Origin: JAFDZO01 sp044226845
Lineage (GTDB): Bacteria; Bacteroidota; Ignavibacteria; Tepidaquicellales; Tepidaquicellaceae
Reading direction: 5' to 3'
Length of the DNA: 64,000 nucleotides
NCBI GenBank assembly: GCA_044226845.1
Contig: JBGAGG010000007.1
Span: 1 to 64,000 of the forward strand
The translations under genes and the position numbers were made by a program. Shown here piece after piece: positions 16,818 to 25,792 of the stretch; the first letter of the stretch is position 1, and each line of letters starts with the position of its first letter. The notes beneath the pieces were generated by a model that was given only the letters and a program-made list of their open reading frames with translations, was not told the origin of the DNA and did no database searches.

Positions 16818-17876
16818 ATGAAGATTTTAATTAATGCTCTTTCAGGCAACGGCGATGCGCTGGTGTTTTCTCCTTCGCTAAGATTGCTAAAGGAAAAAAT
16901 TCCGTCGGCAGAAATAGATATGCTTGTTATGTTTAAATCTGTGAAGGAAATGTATGAGCATAATCCATTCTTAAATAAAATCTATCATATAAATTTCCTT
17001 AAGCAGTCGAAGTTAAAATCAATTCAGGAACTGCTTTCTCTCCGCAAAAATAATTACGATGTTTCAATAAATGTATATCCTTCCAACCGCACTGAATATA
17101 ATGTAGTGAACTATTTTCTTGGAGCTAAAAAAAGGCTGGGACATAACTATACTCATTCAGATTTTTTTAGATTTGAGATACTAAATAATATAACATCTAA
17201 TGAAGTACCTAACAGACATAATGTCCTGCAGAATTATGATCTCGTGAAGTCATTAACCGAAATGAATGAGAAAGAAGTTAAAGGCCTGGAAATATTTTTA
17301 AGCGAGGATGATAAAAAAAAATCGGAAGAGTGGATAAGAGAAAATGATTTACAGAGTAAACTGCTCGTAGGCTTTCATGCCGGCTCTGCCGTTTTAAAAA
17401 ATCATATTCACAAACGCTGGGATAAAGAAAAATTTGGTGCTCTTGGAAATCTGCTCAGAGAAAAATACGATGCAAAGATTTTGCTTTTCGGAAATGAATT
17501 TGATTTGAATCTCGAAATAGATGAGATGCTCGGCGGACAGGGGATTTTAGCTTCCACTTCAAACTATATGGACTCTATGGCGCGAATGAGATTTTGTAAT
17601 TTATTTGTATCGAACGACTCTGCCTTTCTTCACAGCTCAGCAGCATTTAAAATCCCTACTGTGGGTATTTTCGGATACACCAATGCACAGGAGTTATTCC
17701 CATGGGGAACAAAACATTTAATTGTTAGAATAGAATTGGACTGCAGTCCTTGCTTTTATAATTCACCGAAACCTGTTGAATGTTTATGGACGGGAAAAGA
17801 TGAATTTAAATGTATGAAGATGATTACGGTAGAAGATGTGTTTGAAGCGTGTAATATACTGCTGAATAAAAATTAA
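16818..17876 (+). CDS. Glycosyltransferase family 9 (heptosyltransferase-like)
   Basis: A 352-residue GT-B fold enzyme. The N-terminal MKILINALSGNGDALVFSPS contains the GDxLxxxPxL-type loop. The C-terminal half has VGFHAGSA, HKRWDKEKF, LLFGNEFD, FVSNDSAFLHSSAAFKIPTVGIFG and the C-terminal PWG block, all typical of the ADP-heptose:LPS heptosyltransferase family. SNDSAFLHSSAA corresponds to the nucleotide-sugar site. Four cysteines (CSPCFYN, ECLWTG, FKCMKM) near the C-terminus are often seen in this family. A GMD/HldD-type epimerase gene that makes ADP-L-glycero-D-manno-heptose lies at 51363, which supports heptose use by this organism. It follows the GT-C gene with a 15-nt gap. Confidence 0.85.
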   Translation: MKILINALSGNGDALVFSPSLRLLKEKIPSAEIDMLVMFKSVKEMYEHNPFLNKIYHINFLKQSKLKSIQELLSLRKNNYDVSINVYPSNRTEYNVVNYFLGAKKRLGHNYTHSDFFRFEILNNITSNEVPNRHNVLQNYDLVKSLTEMNEKEVKGLEIFLSEDDKKKSEEWIRENDLQSKLLVGFHAGSAVLKNHIHKRWDKEKFGALGNLLREKYDAKILLFGNEFDLNLEIDEMLGGQGILASTSNYMDSMARMRFCNLFVSNDSAFLHSSAAFKIPTVGIFGYTNAQELFPWGTKHLIVRIELDCSPCFYNSPKPVECLWTGKDEFKCMKMITVEDVFEACNILLNKN

Positions 17877-17921
17877 GTTTCTTTATGTTAAACTTTTCTG
17901 TTAATTGTTAATTACCGACTG

Positions 17922-19883
17922 TTAATTGATAAAGTCCCACACAATAGTAAATCTGGAAACAACATTACCAAGCCCGCCTCTGTCATCACTCGGAAACATA
18001 TATGTGTCGAAATAAAAACTGTTAAAAATATTTGCTACGGTGAAATTTATATTTGCATGTCCTATCCTTGCTCCGATATAAAAATCCGCAAGAAATTTAT
18101 TATTAAAATTAGAGATGTCAAGCCTGCTATCGTCCATACCTGAATAAAACCTGTCATCCGTGAGCATAATATAATCCTGTGCAAAATATCTATAGTTAAT
18201 TATGAACTTGAAATTTATGCCTAATTTTAAATCCAGCTTATCCTTAAAAAATTTATTTCTGAAAGATAAGTCGTTTTTTGAAAAACAAGGAATAGAATTC
18301 TCATAATCTTTTAAATTAAAATTATTCTCTGATTTTAAATTGAAAGCACCGTAAGAAGCCTCTAAATTAAATTTTACTCCCGGAGCATTTGTAGAGTTAT
18401 AGTAGGCAGCTAGAGTTCTAAAATTTGCCGAGATGAATTCCGCACCTGCTTCATAATTTGTCAGTCCGAAGTTCGCATATAAAGGATTGACAGGATAAAA
18501 ATTCAAGCCGTGAATATGGTTTGCACCTCCAAGGACATTTAACTGAAATGAATTATTTGCAATGAGTTTTAACTTTGCTTCACCACCAACACTTAATTCA
18601 GTTTGAGAGCTGTCCTTAACAAAACTTTGCTCTGCTTTAAAAAGCCCTGAAAGGAAAAATCTGCTGTTAGTATAATCCAGCTTCCCTGAAACAAAGCCAA
18701 AATTTGCTTTGCCGCTTTTTGTAAGTCTTAAATCAGATGTTAACTCATAATCCGGATCATAGGTATTAAAATAATAATTGTTGAGTAAGGTCAGATCTAT
18801 GTTCTGTGAATTACCCAATAGAATCTTCTTGGTATATTTAAGATTTATTCCAAATGTAGTTGTGTTATAAAAATCATTTATATATGACTGTGTTGAATCT
18901 AACGGGAAATATTTCCCTCCATAGTTTCTGTAATAATTGGTGTAGTAAATCTGCATCATTGCCAACGAGTTACTTCCGAATGCCTGTGAATAAATTGTTA
19001 ATGAAGGATTGTAAGTTGTGCTTACTTCATTTCCACGGTTATCTAAAACGGAAGCTTTAACATCTCTTAACGAATCAACTGCGCTCTCTCTGCTTAAATC
19101 TTTGCCGTAAAAATTCAGTCCTTCATTCAAGCCTCTGGAAATTTTTGCATAGGCAAAATCAAGCTTGAAGTTCCACTTTGCAGAAGGGAACCAGCTCATT
19201 CTTCCGTTAGCTCTCCATGCGCTGAATGATGAGTTAGCATAAAGACCGTCACCTGAATGATTATTAGCACGAATTAGAAAATTAAATTTCTTCGATAGGG
19301 GAATACTGAACGACGCATCGGCGAACAAAGAACCGGACCTGTCCTGTGAATATCTCAATTGGGAAAAAGGCTTCGGCTGAAATTTATCCTTTGTAATTAT
19401 ATTAATTGCTTTACCATAGGAGTTGACACCATAGATGAATGAGCTGATATTAGACACCACTTCAATCTTATCAATTTCATTGATAGAGATAAGTTCAGGA
19501 TCGAATATTCCAAAAAAATTATTGTTAATCTGTATCCCGTCTTTAAAAAATCCTATTTGAAAATCTTTAAAGTCTTCGTAATTTATTCTGTTATACTGCC
19601 CAAGCCCCTTATTATTTACAAAAAAACCGGAGTACTCATTCAAAACTTCTGATACATTCCTCTTATCATTCCAGATAAAATCATTATAAGGAATTGTATC
19701 AGACTGCTGCGAGAACTGAGCTGTGTTTTTTATTTTTAAAGTATCAAAAGGTATTCGGGAAAGTGAATCTGTTTTTCTGCGTAAGGAATCAGTTTGTGAG
19801 TAAGTGACAGAGTTAATAAATAAAAAACTCAGAAGTAAGTAAATGAAGTAATAGTATTTTTGTGCGGGCTTTATGATAAACAA
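17922..19883 (-). CDS. TonB-dependent-receptor-like outer-membrane protein
   Basis: A 653-residue exported protein. After the signal peptide (LLLSFLFINSVTYSQ) comes a short spacer and a plug-like domain at about 60-165, with VSEVLNEYSGFFVNNKGLGQ, DGIQINNNFFGIFDPELISI and the typical INEIDKIEVVSNISSFIYGVNSYGKAINIITK. Long antiparallel beta-strands of the barrel follow to a C-terminal RFTIVWDFIN. No clear TonB box and no carboxypeptidase-like N-terminal extension are seen, so it may be a passive or signalling relative. It lies 56 nt downstream of phoU. A role in phosphate or phosphorylated-ligand uptake is possible, but only from position. Confidence 0.75.
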   Translation of the reverse strand: MFIIKPAQKYYYFIYLLLSFLFINSVTYSQTDSLRRKTDSLSRIPFDTLKIKNTAQFSQQSDTIPYNDFIWNDKRNVSEVLNEYSGFFVNNKGLGQYNRINYEDFKDFQIGFFKDGIQINNNFFGIFDPELISINEIDKIEVVSNISSFIYGVNSYGKAINIITKDKFQPKPFSQLRYSQDRSGSLFADASFSIPLSKKFNFLIRANNHSGDGLYANSSFSAWRANGRMSWFPSAKWNFKLDFAYAKISRGLNEGLNFYGKDLSRESAVDSLRDVKASVLDNRGNEVSTTYNPSLTIYSQAFGSNSLAMMQIYYTNYYRNYGGKYFPLDSTQSYINDFYNTTTFGINLKYTKKILLGNSQNIDLTLLNNYYFNTYDPDYELTSDLRLTKSGKANFGFVSGKLDYTNSRFFLSGLFKAEQSFVKDSSQTELSVGGEAKLKLIANNSFQLNVLGGANHIHGLNFYPVNPLYANFGLTNYEAGAEFISANFRTLAAYYNSTNAPGVKFNLEASYGAFNLKSENNFNLKDYENSIPCFSKNDLSFRNKFFKDKLDLKLGINFKFIINYRYFAQDYIMLTDDRFYSGMDDSRLDISNFNNKFLADFYIGARIGHANINFTVANIFNSFYFDTYMFPSDDRGGLGNVVSRFTIVWDFIN

Positions 19884-19939
19884 AGATTAAATATTGTATA
19901 ATAATATTTAATCTGAAAAGTCTTTACAATGATAAAAAA

Positions 19940-20638
19940 TTAAGGAAGTTCTGATGCTGCCGGAGGTTCATCCGGTTCATCCGATTCTTTTTTGTGCTTT
20001 ATAATTTTTGCATCTACTAAAAATATAACGTCTTCAGCAATATTAGTGGAGTGGTCGGCAAGCCGTTCGATATTTCCCAGCAATGTTATCAGGTGAGAGC
20101 ACGGTTTGATAAGACTTACATCTGCAGACATTTCTTTAATCAGTCTATCAAATATTTCTTCGTATGTTCTGTCAACAACGCTATCCATCTTAATTATTCC
20201 TGCTGCTGTCTCAGCATCGTTATTTACAAATGAATCGATAGCTCCCTTCACAATTGCCTGCGCTTTTTTTGTCATGTCATGCAGTCCTATTCTTTCCAAC
20301 AAATCTTCATGTCCGGCTAAGTCTTCAGTACGCTCTGCAATGTTCACAGCTATATCACCCATTCTTTCCAGGTCATTGTTAATACTCATTGCAGCAATGA
20401 TCAATCTGAGATCAATTGCAACGGGCTGCGTAAGCGCAAAAATTCTTTGGCAAAGTTTATCAATCTTTACATCATACTTATCCACCTTATCATCGCGTTC
20501 AATTACAGTACTTGCCAGAACAGGATTTTGTTCATATACCGATTTGAAAGCATTATCAATTTGTTCTTCAACAAGGCTTCCCATCTTTATTATTCTTGTG
20601 CGGAGCTGGTCTAACTCTTCTTCTAAATACTGATACAT
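19940..20638 (-). CDS. phoU: Phosphate-uptake regulator PhoU
   Basis: A 232-residue all-helical cytosolic protein made of two three-helix bundles. The first metal-binding repeat is visible in MSINNDLERMGDIAVNIAER (about residues 84-103). The second is in LLGNIERLADHSTNIAEDVI near 190-208. Both match the E/DxxxD...N signature of PhoU. PhoU couples the PstSCAB transporter to the phosphate-sensing histidine kinase and limits uptake. It lies 48 nt after pstB on the same strand. The transporter subunits pstS, pstC and pstA and the PhoR/PhoB regulators are not in this window, so only the ATPase-regulator end of the operon is present. A proline- and aspartate-rich tail (SDEPDEPPAASELP) is unusual. 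Confidence 0.93.
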   Translation of the reverse strand: MYQYLEEELDQLRTRIIKMGSLVEEQIDNAFKSVYEQNPVLASTVIERDDKVDKYDVKIDKLCQRIFALTQPVAIDLRLIIAAMSINNDLERMGDIAVNIAERTEDLAGHEDLLERIGLHDMTKKAQAIVKGAIDSFVNNDAETAAGIIKMDSVVDRTYEEIFDRLIKEMSADVSLIKPCSHLITLLGNIERLADHSTNIAEDVIFLVDAKIIKHKKESDEPDEPPAASELP

Positions 20639-20686
20639 AATAAATTTTTTAAAATATAAATATATTTTTTATAAATTATAATTGAA

Positions 20687-21445
20687 TTAGCCAAACTTAC
20701 CCGTAATATATCTCTGTGTCCTTTCATCTTCCGGCTTTGTGAACATTTTTCTTGTTGAGCTGTATTCTACAACTTCTCCCGATAAAAAAAATGCGCACTT
20801 ATCGCTTACGCGTGCAGCCTGCTGAAGGTTATGAGTAACAATTACAATTGTAATATTACTTTTTAATTCAAAAATTAACTCTTCAATTTTTGAAGTGGCT
20901 ATGGGGTCAAGCGCAGATGCAGGCTCATCCATTAAAATAATTTCCGGATTTACAGCAAGCGCTCTTGCTATACAAACTCTTTGCTGCTGTCCGCCTGAAA
21001 GCCCTATGGCAGATTCATTCAGCCTGTCCTTCACTTCATTCCACAACGCAGCTTTAATGCAGCTTGATTCAACTATTTCATCAAGCTCACCTTTTTTCGT
21101 AATGCCGTTAATGCGGGGACCGTATGCAATATTATCGTAAATTGACTTAGGGAAGGGATTGGATTTCTGAAAAACCATTCCGACTTTTTTTCTCAAAGCA
21201 ACAACATCAACATCGCTGCTGTAAATATCCTCTCCGTCTATTTCAATCTTGCCTTCAATCCTGCATGAGTCAATCAAATCATTCATGCGGTTAAGTGTAC
21301 GGAGAAAAGTAGATTTCCCGCAGCCCGATGGCCCCATCAGCGCAGTAACTTTATTGGGGTCTAATCCTATTGAAATATTCTTCAGCGCCTGAACTTTGCC
21401 GTAAAATAAATTTAAATTTTCTACCTGAATTTTAATGGGTTTCAA
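20687..21445 (-). CDS. pstB: Phosphate ABC transporter ATP-binding protein
   Basis: A 252-residue ABC ATPase that powers high-affinity phosphate import. Walker A is GPSGCGKST (residues 38-46), the Q-loop lies in VGMVFQKSNPFPKSIYDNIA, the signature is LSGGQQQR and Walker B is ILMDEPASALDP, followed by the switch histidine in IVTHN. The FQKSNPFPKSIYDN and TLNRMNDL blocks are specific for PstB. The C-terminal YSSTRKMFTKPEDERTQRYI is also diagnostic. It is followed by phoU. The gene upstream is lolD, not pstA, so pstB-phoU is separated here from the permease genes. Confidence 0.95.
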   Translation of the reverse strand: MKPIKIQVENLNLFYGKVQALKNISIGLDPNKVTALMGPSGCGKSTFLRTLNRMNDLIDSCRIEGKIEIDGEDIYSSDVDVVALRKKVGMVFQKSNPFPKSIYDNIAYGPRINGITKKGELDEIVESSCIKAALWNEVKDRLNESAIGLSGGQQQRVCIARALAVNPEIILMDEPASALDPIATSKIEELIFELKSNITIVIVTHNLQQAARVSDKCAFFLSGEVVEYSSTRKMFTKPEDERTQRYITGKFG

Positions 21446-21528
21446 ACTTAGTTAAGATTGAAGTTTAGTAAAGATAAGTATACTTAACGTTATATAAATA
21501 TTAATAAATTGTAAATTATTGAACCGCA

Positions 21529-22200
21529 TTAAACTATTAATCCGTCGTTCATTCTTATAACTCTGTCACATCTTTGAGCAAATTCTTCATTGTGCGTTAC
21601 AATAATAAAAGTCTGTTTGAATTTATCTCTTAAACTAAAAATTAAATTCATTACTGCATCTGCATTATGTGTATCAAGGTTTCCCGTAGGCTCATCTGCT
21701 AAAATTAAGTCAGGGGAGTTTATCAACGCGCGTGCAATAGCAATTCTCTGCGCTTCACCGCCGGAAATTTCATTCGGCCTGTGATTTATTCTTTCTTCTA
21801 TACCTACTTCCTTAAGTAAATTCTCTGCCTTACCTCTGTCTTCTTTTCCTTCTATCATTGAAGGAATCATAACATTTTCAATTGCAGTAAACTCAGGCAG
21901 CAGGTGGTGAAACTGAAATATAAATCCTATCTTACTGTTTCTGAACTTTGAAAGCTCTTTCTCCTTCATTGCATATAGATCTGTTCCGTCAAAAAATATT
22001 TTTCCTGAATCAGGATTATCAAGCGTTCCTATCAAATGCAGCAATGTACTTTTTCCTGCGCCGGATTTTCCTACAATAGCAACAATTTCCTCTCTGTTTA
22101 TCTGAAGATTAATACCTTTCAGCACTTCAAGATTTTTTTCTTTGCTTATCCTGTAAGATTTTTTAATATCCTTTATGTCTAATAATAATTTGTTGTCCAT
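21529..22200 (-). CDS. lolD: Lipoprotein-releasing system ATP-binding protein (LolD-like)
   Basis: A 223-residue ABC ATPase of the MacB/LolD group: Walker A GKSGAGKST near 43-51, Q-loop FIFQFHHLLPEFTAIENV, signature ISGGEAQR and Walker B LILADEPTGNLD. The FQFHHLLPEFTALENVMIP stretch is characteristic of LolD. Together with the permease encoded 25 nt upstream it would extract lipoproteins from the inner membrane for delivery to the outer membrane. The ATPase and a single permease gene suggest a LolCE-type homodimer (often called LolF), common outside the Enterobacteria. The exact LolD/MacB assignment is by family likeness. Confidence 0.88.
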   Translation of the reverse strand: MDNKLLLDIKDIKKSYRISKEKNLEVLKGINLQINREEIVAIVGKSGAGKSTLLHLIGTLDNPDSGKIFFDGTDLYAMKEKELSKFRNSKIGFIFQFHHLLPEFTAIENVMIPSMIEGKEDRGKAENLLKEVGIEERINHRPNEISGGEAQRIAIARALINSPDLILADEPTGNLDTHNADAVMNLIFSLRDKFKQTFIIVTHNEEFAQRCDRVIRMNDGLIV

Positions 22201-22225
22201 TATCTAAAAAATATCTATAATAAAA

Positions 22226-23452
22226 TTATTCCCATCTGATTGAATCAACCGGTTTTAAAGATGAAGCTCTCTTTGAAGGATATAGCGACGCTAAGAAGCA
22301 AAGTAAAAATGCAGCAAGCGGTACGTAAATAAAATCCTGCATTCTTAATACAACAGGCATTGCATCAACTTTATAAATGTAGGGGTCAAGCTTGTAAAAC
22401 TTAAAGTACAACTGACCTAGTGTTACTGCCAGCCCGAGCAGACTTCCGCATATCATACCTATTAATCCGACTGAAACACCTTCGTATAAAAATATTTTCA
22501 TTATCATATTATCGCTTGCTCCCATCGCTTTTAATACTCCTATATCTCTTTTCTTTTCAATGACTGTCATTGTTAACGAGCCCAGTATATTAAATGAAGC
22601 AACTGCAATTATGATACTTAAAATTATAAATGCAGTAATGCGTTCAACTTTTAATATAGAATAAAAATCTTTGTGCAGGTCAAACCAAGTCATCACGTTA
22701 AAATCTTTTCCGAGTAAATTGCTTAACCTTACTTTTTCATTTTCGGAATCGTTTATATCGGCAAGCCTCATTTCAATGCCGTTCACTTTATTATCAAGGT
22801 TAAACAAATATTGAGAATTTTCTATAGAGATGTATGCGTACTTCTGATTATAATCAGGATTATCTGCATCGAATATTCCTCTCACAATAAACTTTTTTGT
22901 TTTCGGGTCAACAAACTGAGTGAGTGATGATTCTAATCCTACCGGACTGAGCACTGTTACTGTATCGCCGATTCTTGTTCGCATCTGGTCTGCAAGTGTG
23001 AAGCCTATTACTATTCCTCCGAAGTCACCGTCATCTTCAAGATTAAATTCACCAAGCCGCGCGAAATTTTTTATTCCTGATACATCAGCAATTTTATTCT
23101 GGTCAGTTCCTTTTATAAACAGAACTTTATTGTACTTCGTATTCGTAAGCATACCTTTATTCAATGTATAAGGAGCAACAGCTTTTATTCCTTCGGAAGT
23201 AAGTTTTTCTACAATAGAATTATAATCAGCAAGCTTGTTCGAGTCAGCCGCTTCTATTCTTATATGCGGGTCAAAGTTTACGAGATTATCTATAACTCTT
23301 TTATTAAATCCGTTGAATACCGATAATACAATTATCATCGCTGCAACACCGATTGTAACACCGAGCACGGAAATAAAAGAAATTATAGTAATAAAACTAA
23401 ATTTCTTTTTAGAGAACAAATATCTTTTTGCTATAAAAAAGGAAAGATTCAA
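22226..23452 (-). CDS. Lipoprotein-releasing ABC transporter permease (LolC/LolE-like)
   Basis: A 408-residue FtsX/MacB-fold permease. The N-terminal FIAKRYLFSKKKFSFITIIS leads into helix 1 (about 20-48, ISFISVLGVTIGVAAMIIVLSVFNGF is the LolC/E hallmark). A large periplasmic domain spans about 50-265, then three helices near 270-300, 318-345 and 370-392. The block MTVIEKKRDIGVLKAMGASD between helices 2 and 3 is the family signature. The C-terminus KRASSLKPVDSIRWE fits the coupling helix of LolC/E. It lies 25 nt upstream of lolD and 12 nt after a ParB/SbnI-like gene, so all are probably one operon. Confidence 0.9.
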   Translation of the reverse strand: MNLSFFIAKRYLFSKKKFSFITIISFISVLGVTIGVAAMIIVLSVFNGFNKRVIDNLVNFDPHIRIEAADSNKLADYNSIVEKLTSEGIKAVAPYTLNKGMLTNTKYNKVLFIKGTDQNKIADVSGIKNFARLGEFNLEDDGDFGGIVIGFTLADQMRTRIGDTVTVLSPVGLESSLTQFVDPKTKKFIVRGIFDADNPDYNQKYAYISIENSQYLFNLDNKVNGIEMRLADINDSENEKVRLSNLLGKDFNVMTWFDLHKDFYSILKVERITAFIILSIIIAVASFNILGSLTMTVIEKKRDIGVLKAMGASDNMIMKIFLYEGVSVGLIGMICGSLLGLAVTLGQLYFKFYKLDPYIYKVDAMPVVLRMQDFIYVPLAAFLLCFLASLYPSKRASSLKPVDSIRWE

Positions 23453-23464
23453 TTGGTCTGATTG

Positions 23465-24301
23465 TTATTCGTCAAAAATAATTACTGATTCATTATACTG
23501 CCTTACTTTGTTATCGTCTATCTTTGCAGTTATTTCTTTAATAAATGCTTCATTCTTTTTTTCTAAGTTACCGACTTCCTTTAAATTCTTAACTTCATAT
23601 CTTACATGCAAAACCCTGTTGTGAATTAAATGCCTCGTTATTCCCGCAGGAACACGCAAGTTGTTTCGTGCAATTCTTACTATATGCGATTTCTGAAATC
23701 TGGGATAAACAAACAGCACACCTTTTTTACGGGTGAACTTTCTCAGCTCAGTAATTTTTATTTCGCTTTCAGAGCGGTCGAAGCTGTACTTTGTAAAATA
23801 TAATTCACCTATAGCAGCTAGCTGTTCTAAACATTTTTTAAAATTTTTACTTAAGTCGATTAAAATAGTCTCTGTTCCTGATGTATCTGTTACTAGAATA
23901 TGATGAAAATTCTTATCTAATATTTTTTTCCCTTCTGAATAAGCTATATGTCGGAAATTGATTTTATTATTTCTGCAAAAAACTTTTACAATATCCAGAC
24001 TGAAATCATATACTAAATGATTCCATACATCTAAAACAGTTTTCGGTGATTTATAGTTTATTATCTGAGCAATGATTAGCTTGCAGCCTAGTGACTTTAT
24101 CGAGCTGTATCTGTTCGCTCCGTCGAGCAGAATCAATTCATTATCATGCCTTCCGACAATGATAGGATTATTAATATACTTCGCTTCGGAAATTCTGTCG
24201 AATACTCTGGTTCTTCTTACCGCTTCCGTCGCCTCGTGAAGCTTAATATCAGTGAGTTTTAAAACTTTTAATTCAAAATAATTCTGGAAGTAATTTATCA
24301 T
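23465..24301 (-). CDS. ParB/Srx-fold protein resembling SbnI/SerK serine kinases
   Basis: A 278-residue protein. Residues about 13-80 match the ParB/sulfiredoxin fold: LKLTDIKLHE, INNPIIVGRHDNELILLDGANRYSSIKSLG. The DGANR box stands where ParB-family proteins have the nucleotide-binding DGxHR. The overall size and C-terminal GVLFVYPRFQKSHIVRIARN block resemble SbnI-type proteins, which include free-serine kinases and a siderophore regulator, rather than chromosome-partition ParB. There is no helix-turn-helix typical of ParB. The start ATG overlaps the stop of the shortened clpB by one base (TAATG), so the two are translationally coupled, and lolC follows after 12 nt. Function not established; kinase activity is only a family-based guess. 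Confidence 0.6.
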   Translation of the reverse strand: MINYFQNYFELKVLKLTDIKLHEATEAVRRTRVFDRISEAKYINNPIIVGRHDNELILLDGANRYSSIKSLGCKLIIAQIINYKSPKTVLDVWNHLVYDFSLDIVKVFCRNNKINFRHIAYSEGKKILDKNFHHILVTDTSGTETILIDLSKNFKKCLEQLAAIGELYFTKYSFDRSESEIKITELRKFTRKKGVLFVYPRFQKSHIVRIARNNLRVPAGITRHLIHNRVLHVRYEVKNLKEVGNLEKKNEAFIKEITAKIDDNKVRQYNESVIIFDE

Positions 24302-25644
24302 TAAACTTTATCCGGTTTTCCTTTCCTGAATTCAATCAGTCCAGCATTATCAAGAAATACTTCGATGATATCACCCGGAAGAAAATCTGCATTCAGAATT
24401 TTTTCCGATAAAACATTAGTAATATGTTTTTGAATTGTTCTCTTCAAAGGTCTAGCGCCGAATGTAATATCAAAGCCGAGTTTGCCAAGCCAATCCATAA
24501 CATCGTCATCTATTTTTAGCGTCATCTGATTTCTTGCAAGCTTCTCTTCAAGTTGCTTTAATTGAAGATTTACAATTTTTCTTATATCACCTTCAGTCAA
24601 AGGTTTGAATAAAATTATTTCATCTATACGGTTTAAAAACTCCGGACGTATTGTCTGCCTTAATAATTCAAGCATGCTTACACGCAGCTCACCCATGATA
24701 GACTCTTTGTTCTCGTCATTTATTTCCTGAAGCTTTTCCTGTATAAGATGCGCTCCAAGATTTGAAGTCATTATGATAATTGTATTTTTGAAGTTAACAG
24801 TTCTTCCCTGTGAGTCTGTCAGCCTTCCTTCATCAAGCACCTGCAATAAAATATTAAATACATCGGGATGCGCTTTTTCAATTTCATCGAGAAGCAAAAC
24901 ACAGTATGGTCTTCTTCTAACTGCCTCAGTAAGCTGTCCGCCTTCTTCGTAACCTACATATCCCGGAGGGGCGCCAATCAGTCTCGAGACAGAAAATTTT
25001 TCCATGTACTCACTCATGTCAATACGCACCATTGCTTTTTCATCATCGAATAAAAATTCAGCCAAAGCTCTTGCCAGTTCAGTCTTACCGACACCTGTAG
25101 TGCCGAGAAATATAAATGAACCGATTGGTCTGTTCTCATCCTGCAAGCCCGCTCTTGAGCGTCTTATTGCATTTGAAACGGCAACCACCGCTTCATCCTG
25201 ACCTATAACTCTCTGCTCAAGATTCTGCTCCATTGTAAGCAGCTTCTGCCTCTCGCTTTCAAGCATACGCGTTACGGGAATGCCCGTCCACTTTGAAACT
25301 ATCTCTGCAATATCTTCAGCATCAACTTCCTCCTTCAGCATCTTATTCGTCTTCTGGAGCTCTGCCAGTTCTGCAGTCTTACTATCAATTAATTTTTGCA
25401 GCTCTATAAGTTTTCCGTATCGTATCTCTGCAACTTTTGCAAGGTTTCCTTCGCGTTCGTATTTATCGGCCTCTCCCTTTAAGTTTTCAATTTCTTCTTT
25501 AGAAGAGCGGATTGTTTTGATTAAATTTTTTTCAAGATTCCAGTGCGCGATTAATGAATTTCTCTGTTCAGTAAGTTCGGAAATTTCTTTATCCACCTCC
25601 TGGAGCCTGAGTTCAGTCGGGTTTATTTTCTTTTCTTTGGCCAT
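24301..25644 (-). CDS. clpB: ClpB-type disaggregase lacking N domain and first ATPase domain
   Basis: A 447-residue protein that aligns only with the second half of ClpB (usual length about 860). It begins exactly at the end of NBD1 (INPTELRLQEVDKEISEL corresponds to the start of the coiled-coil middle domain), keeps the distal coil, then a complete NBD2: linker KWTGIPVTRML, Walker A GTTGVGKT (usual GPTGVGKT), pore loop GAPPGYVGYEEGGQLTEA, Walker B LLLDEIEKAHPDVF, arginine-finger region FLNRIDEI and sensor-2 GARPLKR. The start is supported by TGGAG about six bases ahead. The upstream 148 nt show no trace of the missing half. This looks like a stable single-ring derivative rather than a fragment, though a full clpB could exist elsewhere in the genome. 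Confidence 0.85.
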   Translation of the reverse strand: MAKEKKINPTELRLQEVDKEISELTEQRNSLIAHWNLEKNLIKTIRSSKEEIENLKGEADKYEREGNLAKVAEIRYGKLIELQKLIDSKTAELAELQKTNKMLKEEVDAEDIAEIVSKWTGIPVTRMLESERQKLLTMEQNLEQRVIGQDEAVVAVSNAIRRSRAGLQDENRPIGSFIFLGTTGVGKTELARALAEFLFDDEKAMVRIDMSEYMEKFSVSRLIGAPPGYVGYEEGGQLTEAVRRRPYCVLLLDEIEKAHPDVFNILLQVLDEGRLTDSQGRTVNFKNTIIIMTSNLGAHLIQEKLQEINDENKESIMGELRVSMLELLRQTIRPEFLNRIDEIILFKPLTEGDIRKIVNLQLKQLEEKLARNQMTLKIDDDVMDWLGKLGFDITFGARPLKRTIQKHITNVLSEKILNADFLPGDIIEVFLDNAGLIEFRKGKPDKV

Positions 25645-25792
25645 ATATACTCCATAAAAATTTTGTAGAAATTAATTAAAACTTGGCCTTAATTCTATTC
25701 AATAAAATGGGATTGAATCACTGATTGGGCTGATTTCAAATGATTTTTATGATTTATTTCCGCTACTTTGTCTCATTGCGTAATCATAAATA

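Noticed and set aside
19940..20638. Plus-strand frames of 60 and 175 codons within phoU
   Set aside because: They are shadows of phoU in another frame, lack start signals, and phoU is fully conserved.
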